From the NCBI GenBank assembly GCA_947624485.1, contig CANQKM010000004.1, forward strand, positions 62,001-126,000: a DNA stretch of 64,000 nt, written 5' to 3'. Positions 45,388 through 54,332 of this stretch are shown one piece after another. A program made the translations under genes and the position numbers. Source of the stretch: an uncultured Clostridia bacterium. GTDB lineage: Bacteria > Bacillota > Clostridia > UBA1381. Under the pieces are notes generated by a model. It was not told the DNA's origin and did no database searches. It saw only the letters and a list, made by a program, of their open reading frames with translations. The first letter of the stretch is position 1. Each line of letters starts with the position of its first letter.

Positions 45388-45876
45388 TTAGTCACGCGTT
45401 ATGCCGAGAGACGCGAGTACGCTCTCCTGCTTTTTGTTCATCACGCGTTCGCCCTCCGCGTCGTCAACGTGGTCGTAGCCCAAAAGGTGCAGCATTGAGT
45501 GCGCCGTCAAAAATGATACCTCGCGCAGCAGGCTGTGCCCGTATTCCTCCGCCTGTCGCGCCGCGCGTTCCATTGAAATCACTATGTCGCCGAGCATGAC
45601 GCACTCGCCGTCCGTTTCGTATTCGCCGTCGGCTACGCCGTTTTCGTCAAATTCAAGCAGCGGGAACGACAGAACGTCGGTAGGCTTGTCTATGCCGCGG
45701 TTTGCCTTGTTTATTTCGCGTATCGTCTCGTCGTCCGTGAGCGTTACGCTTATCTGCGCGTCAAAGTCACATTCCTCGCTCTCAAGCGTTCTCTCGCACA
45801 CCCGACGTATCGCGCTTTCGATTTCCTCCGTTACCGGCAGAGCGTCCTGCTCGTTTTCAAGAATTATGTCAACCAT
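45388..45876 (-). CDS. ybeY: Endoribonuclease YbeY
   Basis: A 162-residue metal-dependent RNase in 16S rRNA maturation and ribosome quality control. The zinc motif is HSMLHLLGYDH near residue 126. The NKANRGIDKPTDVLSFPL segment near 55 is typical. It overlaps phoH by 8 bases. Confidence 0.95.
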   Translation of the reverse strand: MVDIILENEQDALPVTEEIESAIRRVCERTLESEECDFDAQISVTLTDDETIREINKANRGIDKPTDVLSFPLLEFDENGVADGEYETDGECVMLGDIVISMERAARQAEEYGHSLLREVSFLTAHSMLHLLGYDHVDDAEGERVMNKKQESVLASLGITRD

Positions 45877-46858
45877 TGTTCCTCCGTCTCGCTCTCTTCC
45901 TCTCCTGTTCCTCGTCGTACTTCGCGTACGCCTTTATGATCTGCTGCACGAGCGGGTGACGCACAACGTCCTTTTCGGTGAACTCGCAGAACGCTATACC
46001 CTCGATGCCTTTGAGTATCTTCATCGCCTCTTTAAGTCCGCTGCGCTTTTCGCCCGGAAGGTCTATCTGCGTAATGTCGCCCGTCACGATTGCCTTCGAG
46101 CCGTAGCCGATACGCGTCAGGAACATCTTCATCTGCTCCGGCGTGGTGTTCTGCGCCTCGTCGAGAATTATAAACGCGTTGTCAAGCGTTCTGCCGCGCA
46201 TGTACGCGAGCGGTGCTACCTCGATTACGCCCTTTTCCTGGTACCTTAAAAATCCCTCGCCGCCGAGCATCTCGTACATTCCGTCGTAGAGCGGTCTCAA
46301 ATACGGATCAACCTTGTTTTGCAAATCGCCGGGCAGAAATCCGAGCTTCTCACCCGCCTCAACAGCCGGACGCGTCAGAATAATTCGGTTTACCTCCTTG
46401 CTCCTAAGCGCCGTAACGGCTCTCGCAACGGCAAGGTACGTCTTGCCCGTGCCGGCCGGTCCTATGCCGAATATGATGGTGTTACTGTCTATAGCCTCAA
46501 CGTAACGCTTCTGACCGAGCGTTTTTGTCTTTATCGGGTGTCCCTTCACGCTTACGGCTATGCAGTCGTCGCCCATCATTTTTATGTCGATGCCGCCATG
46601 CTCCTGTATCATTTCGAGCGCGTACATCACCTTCTGCGTGTCCACCCTCTCGCCCCTGCCTATGATCTGCACGAGCATATTCACAACGTCGAACGCCTTA
46701 TCCACGTTTTCCTCGCCGCCCGTTATATGAAGCGAGCCGTCACGCGCGGCGATGTTTACGTTCAGCGTCTTTTCCAACAGCTTCACGTTCTCGTCAAAGC
46801 TGCCGAAAAGATTTGCAATATCAATCTCCTGCGGCACTTCTATCTGTCTTGTCGTCAA
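45869..46858 (-). CDS. PhoH family ATPase
   Basis: A 329-residue PhoH-like P-loop protein. An N-terminal KH-like segment is followed by GPAGTGKTYLAVARAV near residue 133, LTRPAVEAGEKLGFLPGDL, and the DEAQN Walker B box, with GDITQIDLP after it. I choose the TTG at 46858, which lies 7 bases after GGAGAG. A longer ATG reading begins inside yqfD and lacks a ribosome binding site. Family members are linked to RNA metabolism; the exact role is unknown. Confidence 0.92.
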   Translation of the reverse strand: MTTRQIEVPQEIDIANLFGSFDENVKLLEKTLNVNIAARDGSLHITGGEENVDKAFDVVNMLVQIIGRGERVDTQKVMYALEMIQEHGGIDIKMMGDDCIAVSVKGHPIKTKTLGQKRYVEAIDSNTIIFGIGPAGTGKTYLAVARAVTALRSKEVNRIILTRPAVEAGEKLGFLPGDLQNKVDPYLRPLYDGMYEMLGGEGFLRYQEKGVIEVAPLAYMRGRTLDNAFIILDEAQNTTPEQMKMFLTRIGYGSKAIVTGDITQIDLPGEKRSGLKEAMKILKGIEGIAFCEFTEKDVVRHPLVQQIIKAYAKYDEEQERKRARRRNNG

Positions 46859-48077
46859 TATTTTTCTCTCCTTTATCCTCCGCCGCCCCGATAGGTACGG
46901 ACGCGGCAATGTTTTCAGTGAAATTCATCCTTACGGTTACTTTTATTGTTTCATTATCGGTCTGTTCGTATTCAACGCTCTTGTCGTCAAGCTGCGCGCC
47001 CGGTGTAAGTTCCTTCGCGATTTTTTCCTCAAGCTCGTTTTTCGCGTTTTCAATCACCGTTTCGAGCGGTATCTGCTCGGTCGTGACGTTTACCTCGTCA
47101 AACTCGACGGTATTGAGCGCCACGCCGCTGTAGCCGAAAAACGGTATGTTAAGCTCAAAGCGGTTCTCGGTGCGGTCATAGTTTTCGTACGTCACATTTC
47201 CGTGCGGCAGCGACAGCGCCTTGCCGAAAAGCTCAAGCACGCGCCACCGTTTGCGTCTGCCGGTCGGCGTGCGAACCTCGCGTGTCAGCTTGTATTCGCC
47301 CGACGCGGTGTGAGCTGTGTACGCGCGCACCTCCGCTATGGAATGGATTAGTATGTACTTTTCCGCGTCGCCCTCGCGGTACGCCGAGACGGTTCCCGCC
47401 ACGAGAAGGTCGCCCGTTTGTACCGCGTCGCCCTCTCTTATGCGTTCCTCGCCCGCCTTGACGGTCATTTTGCGCACAACGCCGTCGCATGACGCGACAA
47501 TGTCGCACGGCTCGCTTTTGTCCACGACCGAGGGCGGTATTATTTTCTCGTACACCTGCACGCGCGCCTTTACGCCGTCGATGTACACCCACGCCCACGC
47601 GAGACCGTCCGTGCCTTCGAGCAGCTTTTTCTTCATCGTCATGCCGTCGGGCAGGCTTTTTTTGAGGTTTCCGCGCTTTACGCCTATCTCGTCGAGCGTC
47701 GCGGTTATGCTGTCTATGTATTTGTCATCCGCGCCGTCTATTTCGATAAGCCATATGCGTCCGGCGCACTGCGCCGCAATGACGACGCATATCGAAACGG
47801 CTATGAGAAGCGGTATTCGGTACCTCCTTGCGTAAGCCGCGCGGCGGACGGTATGCTTTTCCTTTATCAGTACCCTTACGCGGCACTTTTTCGCCGCGCC
47901 GCGCGAACGTATAAAATCGCGCGCATCCATTTCGATTAGTATACCCTTGTCCGACAGCCGCGCGCCGTAAATACGAAAGCCGCGCCGCAGACATATGCTT
48001 AAAAATCGCGGCGCGTTTTTGCCATATACGTTTATTATAACATATCCGCGTAAAAATTTAAAGAACTTATTTAACAT
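46821..48077 (-). CDS. yqfD: Sporulation protein YqfD
   Basis: A 418-residue protein with a cytoplasmic N-terminal region and one transmembrane helix near residues 91-107 (IPLLIAVSICVVIAAQC). An extracytoplasmic domain follows (AWVYIDGVKARVQVYEK, and SEPCDIVASCDGVVRKMTVKAG in parts). The family is a conserved sporulation protein made in the mother cell in Bacillus. It overlaps yqfC by 11 bases and phoH by 38. The C-terminal tail after about residue 395 is charged and likely disordered. Confidence 0.92.
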   Translation of the reverse strand: MLNKFFKFLRGYVIINVYGKNAPRFLSICLRRGFRIYGARLSDKGILIEMDARDFIRSRGAAKKCRVRVLIKEKHTVRRAAYARRYRIPLLIAVSICVVIAAQCAGRIWLIEIDGADDKYIDSITATLDEIGVKRGNLKKSLPDGMTMKKKLLEGTDGLAWAWVYIDGVKARVQVYEKIIPPSVVDKSEPCDIVASCDGVVRKMTVKAGEERIREGDAVQTGDLLVAGTVSAYREGDAEKYILIHSIAEVRAYTAHTASGEYKLTREVRTPTGRRKRWRVLELFGKALSLPHGNVTYENYDRTENRFELNIPFFGYSGVALNTVEFDEVNVTTEQIPLETVIENAKNELEEKIAKELTPGAQLDDKSVEYEQTDNETIKVTVRMNFTENIAASVPIGAAEDKGEKNIDDKTDRSAAGD

Positions 48078-48348
48078 TTTTTACCTCGTACTCTATTTTT
48101 TGGAATCTTCCGCTTATAAGTATATCCTCACGCCGCGCGGCGGCTATTTTTAGGTTGTCGCCGTATACCGTCACCCTGCCGATACCCGACGTAACGCTTA
48201 TCGAATTTTCGTCAAAGCCGGCTATGCCGCGGTGGTTTTCTATATATATCTCCCTATCGCCCGTAACCGTTATGCGCGGCATGTCCATTATAACGTCCTT
48301 CGGCACGCCCCACGCATCGGCTGCTCTCTCCGACAGCTTCTTTCCCAT
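48067..48348 (-). CDS. yqfC: Sporulation protein YqfC
   Basis: A 93-residue YabP/YqfC-family protein. Family segments are DVIMDMPRITVTGDREIYIENHRGI, given here in parts, and SGIGRVTVYGDNLKI near residue 54. The start is ATG 48348 behind GGGAG. It is the first gene of the yqfC-to-recO block. Together with yqfD it indicates an endospore former. Confidence 0.93.
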   Translation of the reverse strand: MGKKLSERAADAWGVPKDVIMDMPRITVTGDREIYIENHRGIAGFDENSISVTSGIGRVTVYGDNLKIAAARREDILISGRFQKIEYEVKNVK

Positions 48349-48432
48349 TCTCGATCACTCCCTTTTTTATTTTTATGTGCATTTTGCGCGTTTATGTACA
48401 ATATGTATTATTGTGTGAGAAGGGGTGCTTTT

Positions 48433-49527
48433 ATGAGGAAGGAATTGAAAATAACAAAATATCTGCTGTGGGTGTTCGTTTTGGGGACGGTCGCGCTGCT
48501 TGTCGCGAACGCGCAGAAGGCGATAGACTATTCGCGCGACGCTCTGAATTTGTGTTTTGAGATGATCGTGCCGACGCTGTTCCCGTTTTTTATATGCTCC
48601 GGACTTCTGATATATTCCGGCTTCTGCGAGGTCATGGCAAGGGCGTTTCGGTTCTGTATGTATCCGCTTTTTAAGGTCGCGCCGGCAGGTTCGAGCGCGT
48701 TCGTACTCGGCATTGTGAGCGGCTATCCCTTGGGCGCGGTCACAGCGGGCGAGCTTTACGCGAACAATTACCTCTCAAAATCCGAAGCGGAGCGGCTTCT
48801 GTCGTTTTGCAGCAACTCGGGGCCGCTGTTTATTCTGGGTTCGGTCGGCATGGCTGTGTACTCGGATATGCGGCTGGGCGCGGCTATGTACGTTACGCAC
48901 ATACTCGCGGCAATAACGGTCGGTGTGCTGTTTCGGTTTTACGGCAGGAACAAGCATTCCTCGCCGCCAACGGTTATGACAACACCGGAGCGCGGCATGG
49001 GCGAGATTTTCGACATTGCGCTGCAGAACGGTATACGCAGTATTCTCACGGTATGCGGCGCGGTGCTGTTTTTCTCGGTCGCATCGCGGCTTCTGTTGGG
49101 TATTCTGCCGCTCGGCGGCACGGCTGACGCGGTGGTGTCGGGACTTATGGAATTTGTGACCGGCACGGTCAAGGTTGCCGCGCTCGATATGGCATTATCA
49201 AAAAAACTTATACTCACCGCCGCGATAGTCGGATTTGCGGGCGTGAGCGTTCACGCGCAGGTTATGGCTGTTATTGCGCGGTACAATCTAAGCCTTTTCC
49301 CGTACATAGTCGGTAAGGCGCTGCACGGCGTAATTGCGGCGGCGTATATGGCGGTGTATATGCACTTCGCGCCCGTGACGGAAGCGGTCATGGCTTCGGG
49401 CGCGCCGATGAGCAAGGCGTTCTGTGCGGCGAGTCTGTTCGAGCTTGTCACCGCCGCAGCCGCCGTCGCCGCGTTCCTCGCGTACGCGGCCGCGAGGTAT
49501 GTTAAGGGGAGACGGGCGCGGGTGTGA
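48433..49527 (+). CDS. YlbJ-like sporulation membrane protein (nucleoside-recognition fold)
   Basis: A 364-residue polytopic protein with about eight helices. Family motifs are MIVPTLFPFFICSGLL near residue 44, FVLGIVSGYPLGAVTAGELY near 89 and LLSFCSNSGPLFILGSVG near 122. It resembles Bacillus YlbJ, needed for spore cortex formation. The start is ATG 48433 behind AAGGGG; upstream in-frame ATGs lie inside yqfC. It is divergent from yqfC and is followed by repeats rather than a gene. Confidence 0.82.
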   Translation: MRKELKITKYLLWVFVLGTVALLVANAQKAIDYSRDALNLCFEMIVPTLFPFFICSGLLIYSGFCEVMARAFRFCMYPLFKVAPAGSSAFVLGIVSGYPLGAVTAGELYANNYLSKSEAERLLSFCSNSGPLFILGSVGMAVYSDMRLGAAMYVTHILAAITVGVLFRFYGRNKHSSPPTVMTTPERGMGEIFDIALQNGIRSILTVCGAVLFFSVASRLLLGILPLGGTADAVVSGLMEFVTGTVKVAALDMALSKKLILTAAIVGFAGVSVHAQVMAVIARYNLSLFPYIVGKALHGVIAAAYMAVYMHFAPVTEAVMASGAPMSKAFCAASLFELVTAAAAVAAFLAYAAARYVKGRRARV

Positions 49528-49540
49528 CACACCTATCGTA

Positions 49541-49660
49541 AGCCTCCCTTGTCAAAGGGAGGGGGACCGCCGAAGGCGGTGGAGGGATTCATTATGGAAA
49601 TCTAAAAGGAATCCCCCAGTCAGCTTCGCTGACAGCCCCCTTTGACAAGGGGGCCTTTCG
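49541..49660. repeat. Palindromic repeat element (GGGGGACCGCC type)
   Basis: The left arm is CTCCCTTGTCAAAGGGAG, then GGGGGACCGCCGAAGGCGG, then GGAGGGATTC. The right arm begins GGAATCCCCCAGT and ends CCCCCTTTGACAAGGGGG. The two arms can fold back on each other. A close copy lies at 55552-55675. It has no coding capacity. Confidence 0.8.
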
Positions 49661-49727
49661 TAGGGGCGACCCTCGCGGTCGCCCGATGTGTATATTAAAA
49701 TGGGCGACCGCAAGGGTCGCCCCTACG
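49661..49727. repeat. Inverted pair of GGGCGACC hairpin units
   Basis: TAGGGGCGACC...GGTCGCCC and GGGCGACC...GGTCGCCCCTA are separated by about 17 AT-rich bases. The same unit occurs once at 38528-38552. It lies between ylbJ-like and the ade promoter and could also act in termination. Confidence 0.75.
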
Positions 49728-49751
49728 CATATTTACAACCCAAAAACCGTA

Positions 49752-49780
49752 TTGACATTTTTTTCCGAATTTGTTATACT
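49752..49780 (+). promoter_or_regulatory. Predicted promoter of the leader-ade unit
   Basis: TTGACA and TATACT are separated by 17 bases. Transcription would start near 49787, at the very first bases of the leader stem. Confidence 0.75.
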
Positions 49781-49785
49781 GGTAT

Positions 49786-49863
49786 CAACGGAGGATGTTG
49801 CATGATTTTCTTTATGAGGTATGGGCGTTTGCCCTAGCCTTTCTGCGTCAACATCCTCCGTTG
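49786..49863 (+). promoter_or_regulatory. Leader hairpin with buried ribosome binding site upstream of ade
   Basis: A perfect 15-bp inverted repeat (CAACGGAGGATGTTG at 49786-49800, CAACATCCTCCGTTG at 49849-49863) encloses a 48-base loop with a short ORF. The GGAGG of that ORF lies in the left arm. An inner hairpin GGGC-GTTT-GCCC (49823-49834) sits at the ORF end. This suggests translation-dependent control of ade; the class is unknown to me. Confidence 0.65.
49802..49837 (+). CDS. Candidate 11-residue leader peptide
   Basis: ATG 49802 lies 7 bases after GGAGG and reads MIFFMRYGRLP before a TAG stop. It is the only ORF between the predicted transcription start and ade. The position inside a stable stem-loop, the strong ribosome binding site and the very short length fit a regulatory leader or arrest peptide. 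No known leader family is assigned; conservation has not been tested. Confidence 0.5.
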   Translation: MIFFMRYGRLP

Positions 49864-49895
49864 TTATATTTATGAGTTACATAGGGTGAAACAAT

Positions 49896-51542
49896 ATGAA
49901 AAACATATCAAAATACATCAATACCGCGATGGGGCGCGAAAACGCGGACTTAATATTAAAGGGCGGCAACGTCGTCGACGTGTTCACCGGCACGGTCAAA
50001 CAAGCGGACGTTCTCATAAAGGACGGCGTTATATGCGGCGTGGGCAGCTACGGCGGCGAAAACGAGGTAGACGTCAGCGGAAAGTACGTCATGCCGTCGT
50101 TCGTTGACGCGCACGTTCACATAGAGTCGTCAATGGTAACGCCCGCGGAGTACGCGGCGGCTGTCGTGCCGCATGGAGTTACGACCGTTATCGCCGACCC
50201 GCACGAGATTACGAATGTGTGCGGCACGGATGGCACGGACTATATGCTCGCCGCGTCGGAGGGTACCATGCTCGACGTTAAGCTGATGCTCCCGTCATGT
50301 GTTCCCGCCGCGCCGTTTGAACACGCCGGAGCTGTGCTGACAGCCGAGGAAACAAACAAAATCAAGGACAAGTTCTTCGGCATAGGCGAAATGATGAACT
50401 ATCCCGGCATACTCGCGGCTGACGGCGAAACGCTCGGCAAGCTGTGCCTCGATAAAATCGACGGTCACGCGCCGCTCGTAACGGGACGCGAGCTTGACGC
50501 TTATGCTTCTGCCGGAATTAAAACCGACCACGAATGCAGCCGCACCGATGAAATGCTCGAAAAAATAAGCAAGGGTATGTATGTGCTGCTCAGGGAAGGC
50601 ACGCTGTCGCGCGACGTTGCTCGGCTCGCCGGCGGCATAAACGGCTACACGCTTCGCCGCTGCGCGTTCTGTACCGACGACCGCTTTGTCGGCGATATTC
50701 TGCGCTCGGGCAGCATCGACAACTGCATAAGAACGGCGCAGTCATGCGGCGTAAATGATATTGACGCGATTATTATGGCAAGCCTTAACGCGTGCGAGAT
50801 GTACGGACTTAAAAACCGCGGCGCGGTCGCGCCGTCATACGCGGCGGATATAGTAGTCGCGGACGATTTAAAGCTCACGAACATTCTCATGGTTTACAAG
50901 GACGGCGTTCTTGCCGCAAAGGACGGCAAAGCTCTGTTTGAGGTCAAAAACGCCGATGTGTCGAAGGTTACGGACACGGTTCATCTTCCCGAAATAACGC
51001 CCGAATTTTTCGCGGACGAGATGAAAGACGAGTTTTACGCGATAGAGCTTGTGCCGCACGCGATCGTGACGAAAAAGGTCACGGCGCGCAAAGGCGATAA
51101 GCTTAGCAAGGTGTGCGTCATAGAGCGGCATCACAATCTTGGCACGAAGGGTATCGGTTACGTAACGAATTACGGCATTACGGGCGGCGCGGTCGCCTGC
51201 TCTATAGGTCACGACAGCCACAACGTGATAGTCATAGGCGACAGCGACGCGGATATGGCGCTCGCTGTGAACACGCTCGGCAAAAGCGGCGGCATAGCCG
51301 TTTGCGGCGGCGGTGAGGTCATGGCGTATCTGGAGCTTGAAATAGCCGGACTTATGACGCGGAAAAGCGCGTCCGAAACAGCAAAAATCCACGACGAGCT
51401 TATTAAAGCCGCGCGTTCATTGGGCGTTACCGAGGACGTTGATCCGCTGCTTGCGCTCGCGTTCCTGCCGCTTCCGGTTATACCCGAAATACGCGTTACC
51501 GACGGCGGACTGTTCGACGTTACGAGGTTTGAATTTATATAA
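49896..51542 (+). CDS. ade: Adenine deaminase
   Basis: A 548-residue amidohydrolase that converts adenine to hypoxanthine and ammonia in purine salvage. The metal site begins DAHVHIESSMVTP near residue 69. Other family motifs are ADPHEITNVCGTDG near 108, GEMMNYPGI near 166, and GHAPLVTG and DHECS near 190-212. The C-terminal domain has ERHHNLGTKGIGYV near 409. The ribosome binding site AGGGTG precedes the ATG. It is expressed behind the leader hairpin and is followed by the GGGGACACTAAA cluster before the convergent adhE. Confidence 0.95.
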   Translation: MKNISKYINTAMGRENADLILKGGNVVDVFTGTVKQADVLIKDGVICGVGSYGGENEVDVSGKYVMPSFVDAHVHIESSMVTPAEYAAAVVPHGVTTVIADPHEITNVCGTDGTDYMLAASEGTMLDVKLMLPSCVPAAPFEHAGAVLTAEETNKIKDKFFGIGEMMNYPGILAADGETLGKLCLDKIDGHAPLVTGRELDAYASAGIKTDHECSRTDEMLEKISKGMYVLLREGTLSRDVARLAGGINGYTLRRCAFCTDDRFVGDILRSGSIDNCIRTAQSCGVNDIDAIIMASLNACEMYGLKNRGAVAPSYAADIVVADDLKLTNILMVYKDGVLAAKDGKALFEVKNADVSKVTDTVHLPEITPEFFADEMKDEFYAIELVPHAIVTKKVTARKGDKLSKVCVIERHHNLGTKGIGYVTNYGITGGAVACSIGHDSHNVIVIGDSDADMALAVNTLGKSGGIAVCGGGEVMAYLELEIAGLMTRKSASETAKIHDELIKAARSLGVTEDVDPLLALAFLPLPVIPEIRVTDGGLFDVTRFEFI

Positions 51543-51555
51543 TAACACGCAAAAC

Positions 51556-51613
51556 GGGGACACTAAAATTTTAGTGTCCCCCTATTTTAGTGTCCCCATG
51601 TTTTAGTGTCCCC
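51556..51613. repeat. Four copies of GGGGACACTAAA between ade and adhE
   Basis: One plus copy at 51556-51567 is followed by minus copies at 51570-51581, 51586-51597 and 51602-51613. The first two form a perfect 26-base palindrome centred on AAAATTTT. The last copy contains the adhE stop codon and its final codons. No loop or T tail typical of an intrinsic terminator is present. Confidence 0.88.
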
Positions 51614-54182
51614 GATAAGCGTTCATCATGATTTCCTCTATCTCGCTCACGAGCGGCAGGCGCGGATTTGCCGTAGTGCATTGATCCTCAAACGCCTTTT
51701 CAGCCAATTCGCCGAGCTTTTCAGTGTACGTTTTTTCGTCTATTCCGCACTCCGCGAACGAGAGCGGCTCGTCCACTTCTTTCATCAGATTTATAACCGC
51801 GTTTATAAGGCTCTCAACTCCCTCCTCCGCCGTTGACGCGGGAAGGTTCAGCGCCGCGGCGATTTCGGCGTACTTTTTATCGGCTTTGAAGCGGTCGTAC
51901 TTCGGGAACGACACGAGCTTTGACGGCGCTGACGCGTTGTAGCGTATGACGTACGGCAAAAGCACCGCGTTCGCTCTGCCGTGCGGTATGTGGTACTCGC
52001 CGCCTATTTTGTGCGCGATCGAGTGGTTCAGACCGAGAAACGCGTTCGTGAACGCCATACCCGCGATACAGCCGGCGTTGTGCATTTTTTCGCGCGCTTC
52101 CTCGTCGGACGCGCCGTTTCTGTACGCGCGCGGCAGATATTCAAACACAAGCTGCACCGCCTTTACCGCAAGCCCGTCGGTGTAGTCGGACGCCATGACC
52201 GACACGTAAGCCTCTATCGCGTGCGTGAGAACGTCAAGTCCCGTGTCGGCGGTCGCGCTTTTCGGCAGCGACATCACAAACTGCGGATCTATTATCGCCA
52301 CGTCGGGCGTAAGCTCGTAGTCGGCGAGCGGATATTTCATATTGTTCTTTTTGTCGGATATTACGGCGAAGCTCGTCACCTCCGAACCCGTTCCCGACGT
52401 GGTAGGTATCGCGACGAGCCGCGTTCTGCCCATTTTCGGGAACTTGAACGCGCGTTTCCTGATATCGAGGAAGCGCAGTCTTAACGCGTTAAAGTCAACG
52501 TCGGGATGCTCGTAAAACAGCCACATACCCTTTGCCGCGTCCATCGCGCTGCCGCCGCCGAGCGCTATTATAACGTCGGGCTTAAAATCGTTCATCATCT
52601 CCGCGCCCTCGCGCACCGTCTCTATCGACGGATCGGGTTCAACGTCCGAAAAAATCTCGGAGTGGACGTATTTTTCGCGCTTGCGCAGATAATACAGAAC
52701 CTTGTCCACGTAGCCGAGCTTTACCATTCCGGGATCGGTTACGATAAACGCGCGGCTTATATCGGGCATTTTTTCGAGGTACTGTATGGAGTTGCGCTCG
52801 AAATATATTCTGTCGGGAATTTTGAACCACTGCATATTTACTCTCCTTCGCGCCACTCTTTTCCTGTTTATGAGGTTCATCGTCGTAATGTTGCCGCTCA
52901 CGCTGTTGCCGCCGTAGCTGCCGCAGCCCAAGGTGAGCGAGGGCATATTCGTGTTGTAAATGTCGCCTATCGCGCCGTGCGACGACGGAGAGTTTACTAT
53001 AATGCGGCTCGCCTTCAGAACGTCGGAAAATTTCCTTATGACCTCTTCGTCGCGCGCGTGGATAACGGCGCTGTGTCCCATGCCGTGGAACATGACCATT
53101 TCCTCCGCGCGTTTTATTCCCTCGTCGGTGGAATTTACGATAAGATACGCGAGTACGGGACTCAGCTTTTCACGCGAAAGCGGATATTCCTCACCCACGC
53201 CGTCAACCTTCGCGATAAGGATTTTCGTACCCTTCGGGACGCTTATACCGGCGTTTTCGGCGATAAAATCCGCGCTTTTACCGACTATATCGGGATTTAC
53301 CGAACCTTTTTCGCTGTTTATGCAGTAGTCCGACAGCCGCTTTATCTCATCGTCACGCGCGAAATAACAGCCGTACTTTTCCATAAGACGCTCAAATTCC
53401 TCGTGTATCTCGTTATCGACTATTGCCGCCTGCTCCGACGCGCAAATCATGCCGTTGTCAAACGTCTTTGAAAGAATAAGGTCGTTTACCGCCTGTTCCA
53501 AATCGGCGCTTTTGTGAATGTAGCACGGCACATTGCCGGGCCCCACGCCGAGCGCCGGCTTACCTGTTGAGTACGCGGCTCTTACCATACCGCTGCCGCC
53601 GGTGGCAAGCACCGTCGCAACGCCGGGGTGGTTCATGAGCGCGGTCGTGGCTTCAACGGACGGATGCTCGATCCACTGTATGCAGTTTTCCGGCGCGCCC
53701 GCCTTGACCGCCGCGTCACGCACGATTTCAGCCGCTTTTGCGGAGCATTTCTGCGCCGCGGGGTGGAAGCCGAAAATTATCGGGTTACGCGCCTTAATGC
53801 ACGTTATCGCCTTAAACAGCGTTGTCGAGGTCGGGTTCGTGACGGGCGTAACTCCGCATATAACGCCGACCGGCTCGGCTATAACCTCGTAATCCTCCAA
53901 ATCGCTTTGCTCTATCACGCCGGCGGTTTTCTCGTTTTTTATCGAGTGGTACACGTACTCGGTCGCAAACATATTTTTCGTGATTTTGTCCTCGTACACT
54001 CCCCTGCCCGTTTCCTCGACCGCCGTTTTTGCAAGCTCCATATGCTTGTCAAGACCGGCGAGCGTCATTGCCTTCACGATTTTGTCAACCTCGTCCTGCG
54101 TGAAGCTCATAAATTCCTCGAGCGCTTTTTGCGCCTTTTTAACGTATCCGTCTATCATTTCATCTATGTTTACATCTGCCAT
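51603..54182 (-). CDS. adhE: Bifunctional acetaldehyde-CoA / alcohol dehydrogenase
   Basis: An 859-residue AdhE that reduces acetyl-CoA to ethanol via acetaldehyde, using two NADH. The N-terminal aldehyde dehydrogenase part has NGMICASEQAAI near residue 245 with the catalytic cysteine. The C-terminal iron-dependent alcohol dehydrogenase has ALGGGSAMDAAKG near 543 and the iron ligands around NHSIAHKIGGEYHIPHGR near 719. The start is ATG 54182 behind GGAGAG; an upstream in-frame ATG lacks one. The last codons (Arg-Gly-His-stop) come from a GGGGACACTAAA copy. Such proteins form spirosome filaments. Confidence 0.95.
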   Translation of the reverse strand: MADVNIDEMIDGYVKKAQKALEEFMSFTQDEVDKIVKAMTLAGLDKHMELAKTAVEETGRGVYEDKITKNMFATEYVYHSIKNEKTAGVIEQSDLEDYEVIAEPVGVICGVTPVTNPTSTTLFKAITCIKARNPIIFGFHPAAQKCSAKAAEIVRDAAVKAGAPENCIQWIEHPSVEATTALMNHPGVATVLATGGSGMVRAAYSTGKPALGVGPGNVPCYIHKSADLEQAVNDLILSKTFDNGMICASEQAAIVDNEIHEEFERLMEKYGCYFARDDEIKRLSDYCINSEKGSVNPDIVGKSADFIAENAGISVPKGTKILIAKVDGVGEEYPLSREKLSPVLAYLIVNSTDEGIKRAEEMVMFHGMGHSAVIHARDEEVIRKFSDVLKASRIIVNSPSSHGAIGDIYNTNMPSLTLGCGSYGGNSVSGNITTMNLINRKRVARRRVNMQWFKIPDRIYFERNSIQYLEKMPDISRAFIVTDPGMVKLGYVDKVLYYLRKREKYVHSEIFSDVEPDPSIETVREGAEMMNDFKPDVIIALGGGSAMDAAKGMWLFYEHPDVDFNALRLRFLDIRKRAFKFPKMGRTRLVAIPTTSGTGSEVTSFAVISDKKNNMKYPLADYELTPDVAIIDPQFVMSLPKSATADTGLDVLTHAIEAYVSVMASDYTDGLAVKAVQLVFEYLPRAYRNGASDEEAREKMHNAGCIAGMAFTNAFLGLNHSIAHKIGGEYHIPHGRANAVLLPYVIRYNASAPSKLVSFPKYDRFKADKKYAEIAAALNLPASTAEEGVESLINAVINLMKEVDEPLSFAECGIDEKTYTEKLGELAEKAFEDQCTTANPRLPLVSEIEEIMMNAYRGH

Positions 54183-54275
54183 TTCACTCTCTCCTTCGGC
54201 TGCTTCTTCTCCTTTTAATATCCGCCGCGCGCGTGCAAAAAATACCTGCACATAAGAATATTTTCGGGTTTTATA

Positions 54276-54304
54276 TTGATTTGGACGGCAAATTGAGGTA
54301 TAAT
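54276..54304 (+). promoter_or_regulatory. Predicted promoter of azlCD
   Basis: TTGATT and a perfect TATAAT are separated by 17 bases, 28 bases upstream of the azlC ATG. Confidence 0.7.
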
Positions 54305-54332
54305 TATTGTATTACGGTAAATGGGGTAAATT

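Noticed and set aside
49781-49895. Purine riboswitch upstream of adenine deaminase
   Set aside because: The three-way junction and conserved loop sequences of the purine riboswitch are not visible. The structure is a single long stem with a short ORF.
51556-51581. Ordinary intrinsic terminator between ade and adhE
   Set aside because: The palindrome has no loop bases and no T tail. It is better described as two adjacent inverted copies of the 12-mer, although a terminating role is not excluded.
54183-54332. Rex operator or clear promoter for adhE
   Set aside because: No TTGTTAA-type palindrome and no convincing -35/-10 pair were seen on the minus strand in the divergent region.
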